From: a virus
Strand: one strand, 5' to 3'
Virus record (IMG/VR): IMGVR_UViG_3300031999_000051
Span: 1-44,467 of that record
Length of the DNA stretch: 44,467 bases
In this document: positions 7,041-13,426 of the stretch, piece by piece
How the letters are laid out: the number at the start of each line of letters is the position of its first letter
Position numbering within the stretch: position 1 is the first letter of the stretch
Position numbers and translations under genes: made by a program
Notes under the pieces: generated by a model
Seen by the model: only the letters and a program-made list of their open reading frames with translations
Told to the model about the DNA's origin: nothing
The model's database searches: none

Positions 7041-7206
7041 ACCGGATAGCGGCCATTGTAGTGATTGTAAAGATTTAATTCACCATGTGGTTGAAGATTT
7101 CTCACTGCGGTACTTTAAACGGCCACTGTGTATCCCTTGCCAGGATAAACAAAGAAAATGGACAGAAATGAAAAAAAAGTATCACAAACCAGGACGAGTA
7201 GCATGA
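7030..7206 (+). CDS. Small zinc-ribbon protein, 58 aa
   Basis: The ATG lies inside the end of the preceding gene. The protein has two Cys pairs, C10-x2-C13 and C34-x2-C37, the arrangement of a zinc ribbon, followed by a lysine-rich tail. Such small proteins usually bind nucleic acid or act as transcription adaptors. The strict Cys spacing supports a real gene. Confidence 0.6.
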   Translation: MINKPDSGHCSDCKDLIHHVVEDFSLRYFKRPLCIPCQDKQRKWTEMKKKYHKPGRVA

Positions 7207-7216
7207 GCGGTCAGGC

Positions 7217-7282
7217 GGTTGAAGATTAAACTTCAACCGTACCTGGTTCAGAGGCCCGTCCCCTGGACCAGGTACAGTTGAA
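7217..7282 (+). promoter_or_regulatory. Two mutually exclusive hairpins at the start of the 7278 gene
   Basis: CTTCAACC (7231-7238) pairs perfectly with GGTTGAAG just upstream (7217-7224). Alternatively TTCAAC plus 7239-7251 pairs with 7263-7275 plus GTTGAA (7277-7282) in a stem of about 19 base pairs with one mismatch and an 11-base loop. The long stem buries the TTG at 7278, the best start upstream of ATG 7293. The layout is that of a translational switch or of an RNA processing site. No ligand class is recognised. Confidence 0.55.
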
Positions 7283-7670
7283 ATTTAAGCCTATGTTAAC
7301 TAAAACCTTTTGGGGACAAACCATAAAGGAATCAGATTCAGGTAAAACCTGGGAGTTGACGATCGCTAAAGCTTTCTGGGACGGTACTGTCGGTATTAAT
7401 AAAAAACTTGTCGATGAAGCCTGTAAGAACTTTACCAGACGGTTAAAGATAAAAGTATTGGACAAAAATGTTGAGTTTACTGTCCCGGCAGTCAAGGTTA
7501 AGATCAACCGGAAGTATATTTACGAACGTACTTCTAAATTCTCCAATGGTTCACCAATGACTTTCTATATGTATTCAATTCCCTATCAAAAATTACAACC
7601 AAAATATGAAGAAGAACCGATTGTCGGCGGTTATGTTACCGATAAAGGTCAACAGTTGAAATTTTTATAG
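7278..7670 (+). CDS. Hypothetical protein, 125-130 aa, unusual start
   Basis: No ATG with a ribosome-binding site is found. The frame can begin at TTG 7278, which lies in the right arm of a long hairpin, or at ATG 7293 (MLTKTFWGQ). The protein mixes beta and basic segments (RRLKIKVLDKNVEFTVPAVKVKINRKYIYERTSK, positions given rather than quoted in full: about residues 54-87). It may bind nucleic acid. It follows the SSB-like and zinc-ribbon genes and precedes the large non-coding region, so a replication or recombination role is plausible but not shown. Confidence 0.6.
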   Translation: MKFKPMLTKTFWGQTIKESDSGKTWELTIAKAFWDGTVGINKKLVDEACKNFTRRLKIKVLDKNVEFTVPAVKVKINRKYIYERTSKFSNGSPMTFYMYSIPYQKLQPKYEEEPIVGGYVTDKGQQLKFL

Positions 7671-8028
7671 CTTTGCGCCCTTTCTGCTGGCTGTCCCTGT
7701 CCGGAAGCAAGCTAAGCTGGTCACTCGCAAGGCGACCAGCAGAAAGGGTATCTCATCGGCAGAGTGGTCGCCCTAAGCGCTAACGGAAAAAAGCGCATTA
7801 TAAATAACCGATGACCACAGCAGGGACTCAAGGAGAACTCAGCGAAATCTCTTGATAAGCGGTGTAGGCTAAGAGGTCTTAACGCTTCCCGGCGCAAGTA
7901 ATAGTACGACTAGCTTGTGACTGATAGACCGAAATGTTTATCGCCGTCTAGATAAACATACTGATTAATCCCTCCTATAGGGATCTAAGAAAAATCTAGA
8001 CGAAATCATTAGGGAAAGCCAAGAAACC
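7671..8028 (+). ncRNA. Large structured non-coding RNA candidate, about 350 nt
   Basis: This stretch has no plausible gene but contains many long helices. 7678-7690 pairs perfectly with 7736-7748 (13 bp), and 7693-7699 with 7821-7827, which would be pseudoknotted with the first. 7753-7759 pairs with 7808-7814, 7828-7836 with 7848-7855, and 7857-7861 with 7883-7887. 7935-7942 pairs with 7951-7958 (8 bp), its loop CGTCTA (7945-7950) pairs with TAGACG (7997-8002), and 7968-7973 pairs with 7979-7984. The CCAGC arm at 7736-7740 also fits 7716-7722, and 7731-7738 fits 7765-7772, so alternative folds exist. I see no tmRNA, RNase P, tRNA or clear group I intron signature. Confidence 0.6.
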
Positions 8029-8050
8029 ATGAAAAATAATCCTAACGAAT

Positions 8051-8152
8051 ATGAGCGAAATTTTAAAAATAATGATCTATCTTTATTTTATCTTTTCGAC
8101 AATCAGCTTTATTATCGGTTTTTGTGTGTTATTCGGCACTAAACTTAAATGA
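8051..8152 (+). CDS. Mini membrane protein, 33 aa
   Basis: An ATG-initiated frame encodes one long hydrophobic segment (IYLYFIFSTISFIIGFCVLF) with a lysine-containing end. The stop overlaps the start of the next mini gene (ATGA). A start at 8029 in another frame gives a less membrane-like peptide of similar length. No strong ribosome-binding site is seen, so confidence is modest. Confidence 0.4.
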   Translation: MSEILKIMIYLYFIFSTISFIIGFCVLFGTKLK

Positions 8153-8253
8153 ATAAAGATATCTGCGATTTTAAACTATTCATGTTAATTCTGCTTTTAA
8201 GTTTGATATTTTCTTTATTTATGTTTTATTTATTTCCGATGTTACCTTGGTAA
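8149..8253 (+). CDS. Mini membrane protein, 34 aa
   Basis: The ATG overlaps the previous stop in the ATGA manner. After a short polar start the peptide is one membrane segment (LFMLILLLSLIFSLFMFYLF) ending in MLPW. The stop lies directly before the AAGGAGG of the next gene. Two adjacent single-span peptides may form one membrane complex. Function unknown. Confidence 0.4.
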   Translation: MNKDICDFKLFMLILLLSLIFSLFMFYLFPMLPW

Positions 8254-8261
8254 GGAGGATT

Positions 8262-8432
8262 ATGACACCTATGCATTTTTGCGATAAAGTAAAGATTGAA
8301 TTTATGACAGAAGAAGTATTGTTGACGTTTCATAGTTTAACTGATGAGGAAATTAGGATTGTTTTGCAAAAAAACGAAGCAGAAAAACTTAAAGAAATGT
8401 TAAAAGAAATGTTAGGAGGTACAAATGGTTAA
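8262..8432 (+). CDS. Small acidic helical protein, 56 aa
   Basis: AAGGAGG at 8252-8258 fixes the ATG at 8262; the earlier in-frame GTG would lie upstream of the ribosome-binding site. The C-terminal half is strongly helical and charged (TDEEIRIVLQKNEAEKLKEM). It overlaps the next gene by eight bases. No family recognised. Confidence 0.55.
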   Translation: MTPMHFCDKVKIEFMTEEVLLTFHSLTDEEIRIVLQKNEAEKLKEMLKEMLGGTNG

Positions 8433-8709
8433 TTTACCGAATGCATTACCGGAAGTAAAAGTAAGAAAAGAGGTTAAATTAGAAGATTTGGAGGCGGCAA
8501 AAGGATTGTTTGATCCGCCACAAATTATGTCACCTCAATTATCACCATCCATGCAGGAAATCAGGGAAGAAAGCCATGCCTGGGAAATCTTCTTGGGCAT
8601 TTTAATAGTGTTGGCAATCTTTATGTTGGGCTTTGGCGCAGGAGTTATGTACGCCCAGAATCAGTATATGAGGCAGATTATAAATAGCCAGTTGGTGAGG
8701 CCGCAATGA
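8425..8709 (+). CDS. Single-span membrane protein, 94 aa
   Basis: The ATG follows TTAGGAGG. The first 50 residues are polar and Pro-rich and likely cytoplasmic. Residues about 54-76 form one hydrophobic segment (WEIFLGILIVLAIFMLGFGAG), and a short polar end follows. The stop overlaps the next ATG. It may anchor an early complex or act in superinfection exclusion. Neither is shown by a motif. Confidence 0.6.
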   Translation: MVNLPNALPEVKVRKEVKLEDLEAAKGLFDPPQIMSPQLSPSMQEIREESHAWEIFLGILIVLAIFMLGFGAGVMYAQNQYMRQIINSQLVRPQ

Positions 8710-8888
8710 AAACTAAAAAATATTATGTCATATCATCAACCAAAGGTACTAAACAAGAGATTCTGGAAAAGATAGCCAACTGGATGGAGGATGGGGACTT
8801 CAATGAGAATAGCCAGGTGTACCAGATAACCGAGAAGACTAAGGTGTTTAAGCCGGTAAATGAGATTAGTTTAAAGGAGAAGAAATGA
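8706..8888 (+). CDS. Small hypothetical protein, 60 aa
   Basis: It is coupled to the previous gene by an ATGA overlap. The protein starts with a basic beta strand (TKKYYVISS) and continues as a charged helix with a second strand, a small alpha/beta fold. No family recognised. It is followed by another overlapping mini gene. Confidence 0.55.
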   Translation: MKTKKYYVISSTKGTKQEILEKIANWMEDGDFNENSQVYQITEKTKVFKPVNEISLKEKK

Positions 8889-9058
8889 GAAAGGATAAAT
8901 TATATCCAGGAGAAATAGGTGAACTTTGGCAGGTTAAATATATTCCTAGCTATATGCAACATTGGCCTGAATGGAAAGCAAAGATTATGTGTTGGATTAT
9001 GAATAGACTACCATTAAAAATTGTTAGGAAAATGGATAATTGGTTTGAAAAGAAATGA
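8885..9058 (+). CDS. Small Trp-rich basic protein, 57 aa
   Basis: The ATG overlaps the stop of the previous gene (ATGA) and follows AAAGGAGAAG. The protein is basic with five Trp residues and an amphipathic centre (WKAKIMCWIMNRLPLKIVRK). It may be membrane-associated. The ATGA overlap at the other end with the next gene supports translation. Confidence 0.5.
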   Translation: MRKDKLYPGEIGELWQVKYIPSYMQHWPEWKAKIMCWIMNRLPLKIVRKMDNWFEKK

Positions 9059-9207
9059 CAACCCATATCAAGTACGTCAAGAAAGCAAACCTTTGGTGCG
9101 TTACTACCACCAGCGGTTTTGGTAAAGAAAGAACGCAGAAGCAAGTTTGGGTAAATAGTGAAAAAGAAGCAAGGGAGAGTTTAAATGGGCAAATCTCAGA
9201 GAACTAA
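9055..9207 (+). CDS. Small basic hypothetical protein, 50 aa
   Basis: The ATG overlaps the stop of the previous gene. The peptide (HIKYVKKANLWCVTTTSGFG, then a charged helix) looks like a small beta-hairpin plus helix domain. Its end overlaps the nuclease-like gene by 23 bases. Evidence is mainly the tight packing of the operon. Confidence 0.45.
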   Translation: MTTHIKYVKKANLWCVTTTSGFGKERTQKQVWVNSEKEARESLNGQISEN

Positions 9208-9496
9208 AGGTGCAGAATGGGAAAGGGAAATAGCTAGATGGTGGCAGAAAATGGGTTGGAAAGATGCCAAGAGGAATCTTAATCAATACCAAGAGAGAGA
9301 TGGCAGAGATATTAAGAATACCGAGCCATATTGTCCTCAATGCAAGGTAGGTCAGCATATTTCACTGTTAGAAGCCTATAAAGAAGCCAAAGAGGCGGCA
9401 GGCGACAAAGAGATTGCCCTGGTGCAGTTTAAGTATGATCGGGAAGAACCGATGGTGTTAATGAGCTTGGAGGATTTCGCATGGCTGATAAAGTAA
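9185..9496 (+). CDS. PD-(D/E)XK / Holliday-junction-resolvase-like nuclease, 103 aa
   Basis: The layout fits small phage resolvases. A basic start and helix with Glu (KGAEWEREIARWWQ) leads to RDGRDI supplying the Asp. A C-x2-C pair sits where the usual beta strand runs, and ALVQFKYDREEP stands where the catalytic Lys strand would be. The family normally reads (E)...D...(E/Q)xK; here the last motif is VQFKYD, an acceptable but not perfect match. It would resolve branched DNA for packaging. The length suits the family. Confidence 0.5.
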   Translation: MGKSQRTKGAEWEREIARWWQKMGWKDAKRNLNQYQERDGRDIKNTEPYCPQCKVGQHISLLEAYKEAKEAAGDKEIALVQFKYDREEPMVLMSLEDFAWLIK

Positions 9497-9807
9497 TCTA
9501 TGGTCCGGATGGCAAGCCAATGTTCGTCTCTCAAGCTATTAGTGTTGGACCCAATGGCAAACCAGTGTTTGTCGGACAGGATAAACCGCAAGAGAATCTG
9601 TTAAAGAGACAAGAAGGCAGTAAGATTACTTGTCCGGTCTGTGGAAAAGATGTTGATTACTTAGTCGGTGAGACTGATACAACAACCGGAGAAGTTCAAG
9701 GCTGTGAAGCCTGTCACAAGCCCGCTAGACTGCCCAAGAAAGGAGGTGAAGGACAAAATGCCGGCCCAAAAGATGCCAGAAACCCCAAAGAAACTGTATT
9801 TGACTAA
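9481..9807 (+). CDS. Zinc-ribbon protein with internal repeat, 108 aa
   Basis: The first 33 residues contain a tandem repeat, IYGPDGKPMFVSQ then SVGPNGKPVFVGQ. Residues 51-78 carry C51-x2-C54 and C75-x2-C78, a zinc ribbon. The C-terminus is low-complexity and Lys-rich. It overlaps the nuclease-like gene by 16 bases and the next gene by 50. A nucleic-acid-binding role is likely from the ribbon. Confidence 0.6.
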   Translation: MADKVIYGPDGKPMFVSQAISVGPNGKPVFVGQDKPQENLLKRQEGSKITCPVCGKDVDYLVGETDTTTGEVQGCEACHKPARLPKKGGEGQNAGPKDARNPKETVFD

Positions 9808-10015
9808 AGCTGAGATCCAGAACGTGGCTTCAAGGAAGTCGCTTATGGAACAGTATATATATTTGACAAGATTATTAGATGCGGATCTGCAATCGTATGT
9901 GATGAATATTGTCTGTCCCAGATTAAGTGTAGCAAAAGGGGCAAAGGTTAAGTTATCTGATGATTTGAATTACTTGGAAGTAGTAGAGGAAACCAAAAAA
10001 GATGATAAAAAGTGA
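9758..10015 (+). CDS. Small helical hypothetical protein, 85 aa
   Basis: The start at 9758 is chosen because AAAGGAGGTG lies seven to ten bases upstream; the longer in-frame start at 9668 lies deep in the zinc-ribbon gene without such a site. The protein is helical with a Lys-rich end. No family recognised. Confidence 0.6.
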   Translation: MPAQKMPETPKKLYLTKAEIQNVASRKSLMEQYIYLTRLLDADLQSYVMNIVCPRLSVAKGAKVKLSDDLNYLEVVEETKKDDKK

Positions 10016-10190
10016 TTTTGACCTTGTGCAGCCATTATTAAATGATAGTTTAAGTCTACTGGCGGGCTTAGAGATATTGGAAATGGATAAGTTATGTCCG
10101 GAAGCACAAGGATATTTATTATCGCATTTAAAGAAACATATTGGCAGAATAGGTAATTTTGTCATCAAATATGAAAAGAAACAAAAATGA
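10002..10190 (+). CDS. Small helical protein, 62 aa
   Basis: The ATG lies in the end of the previous gene. The whole protein reads as amphipathic helices (LVQPLLNDSLSLLAGLEIL) and ends in lysines. It overlaps the next gene by 20 bases. No recognised domain. Confidence 0.5.
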   Translation: MIKSDFDLVQPLLNDSLSLLAGLEILEMDKLCPEAQGYLLSHLKKHIGRIGNFVIKYEKKQK

Positions 10191-10353
10191 GTATATAAAG
10201 AAGTGGTGCAGGAAGAATCAATTGAGAAGACGGATGCACTTGCTTAAGTATTATTATAGCCATAAGGAAGCCTATAATTTCTCAAAGCCAAGTAGTAAGG
10301 ATGACAAACAGGATGAATACTTGGCAAGACTGTACGGTAAAACGTGGGTGTAG
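10171..10353 (+). CDS. Small very basic protein, 60 aa
   Basis: The ATG at 10171 is preferred over the upstream in-frame ATG at 10159. The first 30 residues are rich in Arg and Lys (WCRKNQLRRRMHLLKYY), which suggests nucleic-acid binding. It ends immediately before the convergent minus-strand gene, closing the rightward early operon. Confidence 0.5.
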   Translation: MKRNKNEYIKKWCRKNQLRRRMHLLKYYYSHKEAYNFSKPSSKDDKQDEYLARLYGKTWV

Positions 10354-10590
10354 TTAAACAGAATCGAACTTATAGACTTTAACTGAAGCTTTGGTAAGTG
10401 GGACAAAGCGTTTCTTGATTATTCGTTCTAATTGCACGCTGCCAACCGTGATTCCCACGAAGATTTCTTTACGACCTATATAGAATGATACTCCAAACTT
10501 ACCCTCAATACCGGCTATTCTTGAGAAGAACCAATGCTTTCTGGTTTTTTTTTCTTCTAATAATTCGTTAGGATAAAGTTTATGAGCCAT
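10354..10590 (-). CDS. Small beta-rich hypothetical protein, 78 aa
   Basis: It is the last gene of a three-gene minus-strand operon. The protein alternates strands and basic residues (FGVSFYIGRKEIFVGITVG). Its ATG overlaps the stop of the upstream gene by one base (TAATG), indicating coupling. No family recognised. Confidence 0.55.
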   Translation of the reverse strand: MAHKLYPNELLEEKKTRKHWFFSRIAGIEGKFGVSFYIGRKEIFVGITVGSVQLERIIKKRFVPLTKASVKVYKFDSV

Positions 10591-10751
10591 TAGAGTTTAC
10601 CTCGGCGTTTCATATCCAGAGCAATTGCTACCGCTTGGGCTTGTGGAACTTTCCGGCGGGGATTGGATTTACTGACTGGTTGGTGTGTATTCTTGCGTAC
10701 TCCTTCACTCATTATTTTTTCTATTTTATTACTTACTTCTGAATCTTTCAT
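10590..10751 (-). CDS. Small basic protein with QAVAIAL motif, 53 aa
   Basis: GGAGGAATATTAAA precedes the ATG on the minus strand. The C-terminal half (VPQAQAVAIALDMKRRG) resembles the K-Q-A-I-A-I-A-L-S-x-A-R-R motif of small DUF6496-type phage proteins of unknown function. It is overlapped one base at a time by the next minus-strand gene and was found between the longer reading frames. Confidence 0.6.
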   Translation of the reverse strand: MKDSEVSNKIEKIMSEGVRKNTHQPVSKSNPRRKVPQAQAVAIALDMKRRGKL

Positions 10752-10752
10752 T

Positions 10753-10971
10753 TTAATATTCCTCCAGATTTGCTACTCTTCCGGAACCGGCTTTGGCGTG
10801 GGTGGGAAAAGTATCTTTTAATTTATTATCGATTTTCTTCAGTTGTGCTATTTTTTCTTCTAGTTTATCTGAGTCAAATGCAGAGGTAATTGACCAGATG
10901 TATTTGCCGTGAGTGGTAAGTTTGAGATTGATTTCAATTGTGTTTTTCTCAAGATAGGCGAAGGTTTGCAT
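10753..10971 (-). CDS. Small hypothetical protein, 72 aa
   Basis: It is the first gene of the minus-strand trio. The N-terminal half is beta-rich (TIEINLKLTTHGKYIWSIT), followed by a charged helix (DKLEEKIAQLKKIDNKLKD). The stop lies inside the ribosome-binding region of the next gene. Upstream, on the minus strand, TTCAAC (11030-11025), 17 bases and TGTAAT (11007-11002) make a plausible promoter overlapping the phage-wide palindromic element. Confidence 0.6.
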   Translation of the reverse strand: MQTFAYLEKNTIEINLKLTTHGKYIWSITSAFDSDKLEEKIAQLKKIDNKLKDTFPTHAKAGSGRVANLEEY

Positions 10972-11002
10972 CAGAACGATTATTGTTTTTTAAGACAGAG
11001 AA

Positions 11003-11031
11003 TTACACTAGATAATTAATTAGTGTTGAAT
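11003..11031. promoter_or_regulatory. Divergent promoter palindrome with the phage-wide element
   Basis: ACACTA (11005-11010) and TAGTGT (11021-11026) form an inverted repeat around an AT-rich centre. Read rightward it contains CACTAGATAAT of the recurring element. Read leftward it offers TTCAAC-17-TGTAAT for the minus-strand trio. The symmetry fits a dimeric regulator controlling both directions. Confidence 0.5.
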
Positions 11032-11054
11032 AAGGAAAGAGGTCATCCTATAAT
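11026..11054 (+). promoter_or_regulatory. Rightward sigma-70-type promoter
   Basis: TTGAAT (11026-11031), a 17-base spacer and a perfect TATAAT (11049-11054). Transcription would begin around 11060, inside the left arm of the long inverted repeat, and run toward the packaging genes. Confidence 0.65.
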
Positions 11055-11150
11055 ATTGTGCGACAATTCCGCTTGCAGATTTCCTCTGTTAGCTAGTCAG
11101 GTTCAAGTAGTCTGTTAGCAACAATTAACAGAGGTAGCATGTCGCACAAT
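11055..11150 (+). ncRNA. Two-tier inverted repeat / structured RNA upstream of the terminase genes
   Basis: ATTGTGCGACA (11055-11065) pairs perfectly with TGTCGCACAAT (11140-11150). Nested inside, CCTCTGTTA (11083-11091) pairs perfectly with TAACAGAGG (11126-11134). TCTGTTAGC occurs twice (11085 and 11111), giving an alternative partner. ATTGTGCG recurs at 11155-11162 and could displace the outer stem. It may be a small RNA, an operator or a packaging signal. Confidence 0.5.
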
Positions 11151-11395
11151 AAACATTGTGCGCCAGGGGGTAGTGGGAGTATCCCAATTGAGCCGCCTGT
11201 CTGTAAATATTTGTTATAGTCTTTCTGCAGCATGGTTTAGGATCCTCTAACTCTAAAATATAGAATATTTATCCTATAACTTTTTAATCAATAATTTAAT
11301 TCTAATCTTATCGGAGTACCAGGGTTCCACCGCCTGGATCAAAATACCATTTATCTTATAATTCTTTTATCTAGTTTCATCTCCTCTAACCATCT

Positions 11396-11403
11396 GGTAT
11401 ATT
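11396..11403 (+). promoter_or_regulatory. Extended -10 promoter for packaging genes, leaderless start
   Basis: TGGTATATT (11395-11403) lies ten bases before the ATG at 11413, so transcription would start at or next to the start codon. No ribosome-binding site is present. A degenerate copy of the recurring element, TTATCTAGTTTCAT, begins at 11367 with TAGTTT at 11372, 41 bases before the ATG. Confidence 0.55.
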
Positions 11404-11412
11404 ACTTAGTTA

Positions 11413-11955
11413 ATGCCGATTCCAGTTTGTACTATATGCATATCTCCTTTTAAGAGAGAAATTGAAGAAGATTATTTCAATAGAGATCGTTATCACAGAA
11501 CCCTCAAAACAATGTACGCCAAATGGACTCCGTTAATGAAATATCAAGGTTCTTTTAAAGCCTTCGCTCAAATGATGTGGCTGCATGGTAAACATGCTCA
11601 TTTAAGAGGTTCTACAGCTAAATTATTAAAGACTGCCGATAAGCTTGAAGAAGTACCAATAGAAGATATTATTACCAGAATAAGAAATGTTTATGGTACA
11701 AAACTAAATAAAACTCCAGTAAATATTCTAATGCGGGAAGTACGTCTTAAAGATGTCTTGGACGGCGAGAAAGTACTGATCCAGGCCAAGCGGGTACAGA
11801 TAGAAGAAAACGCCCTGGAGTCGATGATGGTTAAACTGTTCGGACCGAAACTGGATAATAAAGTAATTGAAGGCGAAGTAGTTGAAGAAAAGAAAGGAAA
11901 TCAGATTGAAAATCGATCTGGAGAAACTCCTATCCTACAACCAGCAAATCCATAA
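11413..11955 (+). CDS. Probable small terminase subunit-like protein, 180 aa
   Basis: It lies directly upstream of, and overlaps, the large terminase gene, the usual place of a small subunit. The N-terminus has CTIC and a charged helical region (SPFKREIEEDYFNRDRYHRT) that may bind DNA. The middle and end are helical and the tail is acidic to Gln-rich. No diagnostic small-terminase motif is seen, so the call rests on position. The start appears leaderless, with the -10 element ten bases upstream. Confidence 0.5.
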   Translation: MPIPVCTICISPFKREIEEDYFNRDRYHRTLKTMYAKWTPLMKYQGSFKAFAQMMWLHGKHAHLRGSTAKLLKTADKLEEVPIEDIITRIRNVYGTKLNKTPVNILMREVRLKDVLDGEKVLIQAKRVQIEENALESMMVKLFGPKLDNKVIEGEVVEEKKGNQIENRSGETPILQPANP

Positions 11956-13426
11956 TAGTCCCTTAGAGTTTGGTAAAGTAATCCTTGGGCTGCCGTTCCA
12001 CCAAGGACAGATTAAATGGATTAATAATTCCACCAAAAGAATTAATATCCTGCGGCCCGGTAACCGGTGGGGCAAGTCAGCCATCCTGGCGGTTAAGCAT
12101 ATCTGGCAATGTATGTGTAAACCAAACTTAGACGGCAAGGTATCTTCAGGTAAAGAATGGCGCAAAGTAGAGTATCAGACATTGAACTTTGGTCCGACGT
12201 ACGAATTAGGCCGTGGGGTACTGCAACTGGCCCGGGATATAGTCCAGGGTAATTTCCTCTTAAAATCAGGTAAGACTAATCAATCTTTATTGGCTGACTG
12301 GGCGATTGAAGAAGATAGAAGCGATGCCCAAGTGCTGCCCCATATTGTCTTTAAGACTGGTGCCAGACTGTTGGGTAGATCCTACTCGGAAATGGGAGTA
12401 GCGTTTAAGATGAAAGCGATTGCTTACCTGACCGGGGATGAGTGTGCGGATATTGCTGAGTTGTGGACCTTTACTAATAATACACTCCTGCCCCGGTTGG
12501 TATCTTTAGACGGTAAGATTGATTTTGCCGGTACGCCCCAGCCGGAAGGGATTGACTATATCCGGATGATTGAGATGGCCGAAGAGGATATGCAGCTGCC
12601 GGATTATACCAATACCGGACTTTTCTATACCCAGAAAGGGTCAATGTATGAAAATATCTTTCTACCCCGGGAAGCAATTGCCGAAATTGAAAGGATTTCT
12701 GACCCGGTGATGCGCCGACAGATAATCAACGGTGAGTTTGTGGAGACCGGTGAAAAGTATTTTGGCTTTGAGCGGATCCAGAACGCTATTGATAAGAATT
12801 TAAAACTGCAGGAATCAGGATATCCGGGCAGAAAGTACATTACGGCGGTTGATTTTGCCGGCGGTGAGTCGGCCTGGGCGGATTTTACAGTGATTATTAC
12901 CCTGGATTACACCGAAGAACCCTATAAAGTTGTTTACTTTAACCGGTTTAAGGGCGGAGATATGCCGATTCCGGTACAGTATAAGATGGTTGAGGACGTG
13001 GCCATGCGTTTTGGGGGCAAAGGTTGTCTGATTATTGACAATACTTCCCTGGGTGGCAGGAACGCCATGCAGTTTTTATCGGGGATGATGCCGATTTCCT
13101 TTGAAGTTTTGGCTAAAAACAAGGGTGAAATGCTGGCTACGTTCAAGATTACCCTGGATGGCGGCCAGTCAAAGAAGTACCGGCGGGACCGGGTGCGGAC
13201 AGATGATGGACTCTGGGTTGAACAGAATAAAGATTGGGGGCTGCTGCGGTTTCCCGATATCCCGGTACTGATTTCGGAATTGATTAACTATAAATTGGAT
13301 GATAAAAAGATCAGACAGGATTGCGTCATGGCTTTGGGGATGGCGGTCCACTGGGTGGAAATGAGACGGCCTAAGCCGCAACTGCGACCTATTCAGGATT
13401 TTGATCTGGCTGCCGCTACTTGGTAA
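11906..13426 (+). CDS. terL: Terminase large subunit, about 506 aa
   Basis: TTG 11906, with AAAGGA upstream, is the likely start; TTG 11882 is an alternative. Numbering from 11882, the ATPase half has Walker A RPGNRWGKS (58-66), a Walker B-like AYLTGDE (181-187) and a coupling-type motif IDFAGTPQ (213-220). The nuclease half has the RNase H-like acidic residues Asp324 (TAVDFAGG), Asp386 (LIIDNTS) and Asp480 (RQDCVMALG). It cuts concatemeric DNA and drives it through the portal. It overlaps the gene before it by 50 bases and the convergent membrane gene by 11. Confidence 0.9.
   Translation: MKIDLEKLLSYNQQIHNSPLEFGKVILGLPFHQGQIKWINNSTKRINILRPGNRWGKSAILAVKHIWQCMCKPNLDGKVSSGKEWRKVEYQTLNFGPTYELGRGVLQLARDIVQGNFLLKSGKTNQSLLADWAIEEDRSDAQVLPHIVFKTGARLLGRSYSEMGVAFKMKAIAYLTGDECADIAELWTFTNNTLLPRLVSLDGKIDFAGTPQPEGIDYIRMIEMAEEDMQLPDYTNTGLFYTQKGSMYENIFLPREAIAEIERISDPVMRRQIINGEFVETGEKYFGFERIQNAIDKNLKLQESGYPGRKYITAVDFAGGESAWADFTVIITLDYTEEPYKVVYFNRFKGGDMPIPVQYKMVEDVAMRFGGKGCLIIDNTSLGGRNAMQFLSGMMPISFEVLAKNKGEMLATFKITLDGGQSKKYRRDRVRTDDGLWVEQNKDWGLLRFPDIPVLISELINYKLDDKKIRQDCVMALGMAVHWVEMRRPKPQLRPIQDFDLAAATW

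Larger units (their letters stand above)
10972..11412. other. 441-bp intergenic control region before the packaging genes
   Basis: No gene is visible. From left to right it holds a divergent promoter palindrome (11002-11031), a TTGAAT/TATAAT rightward promoter (11026-11054), and a two-tier inverted repeat (11055-11150). A third copy of ATTGTGCG lies at 11155-11162, with smaller hairpins such as GGGA/TCCC near 11175-11184 and CCAGG/CCTGG near 11319-11337. An AT-rich stretch and an extended -10 promoter (11391-11403) follow. Position before the terminase suits a packaging-site, packaging-RNA or late-control function. Confidence 0.6.

Noticed and set aside
7671-8028. tmRNA, RNase P RNA or group I intron
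   Set aside because: No tRNA-like ends with CCA, no tag-peptide context, no conserved RNase P cores and no P/Q/R/S intron elements could be found; the flanking genes are not interrupted.
11055-11340. tRNA-like element suggested by GGTTCAAG at 11100 and the CCAGG/CCTGG hairpin near 11320
   Set aside because: Neither can be extended to a cloverleaf with acceptor, D and T arms of correct size.
11935-12165. Minus-strand open frame within the large terminase
   Set aside because: It lies wholly inside a well-supported terminase gene and has no ribosome-binding site or recognisable content.
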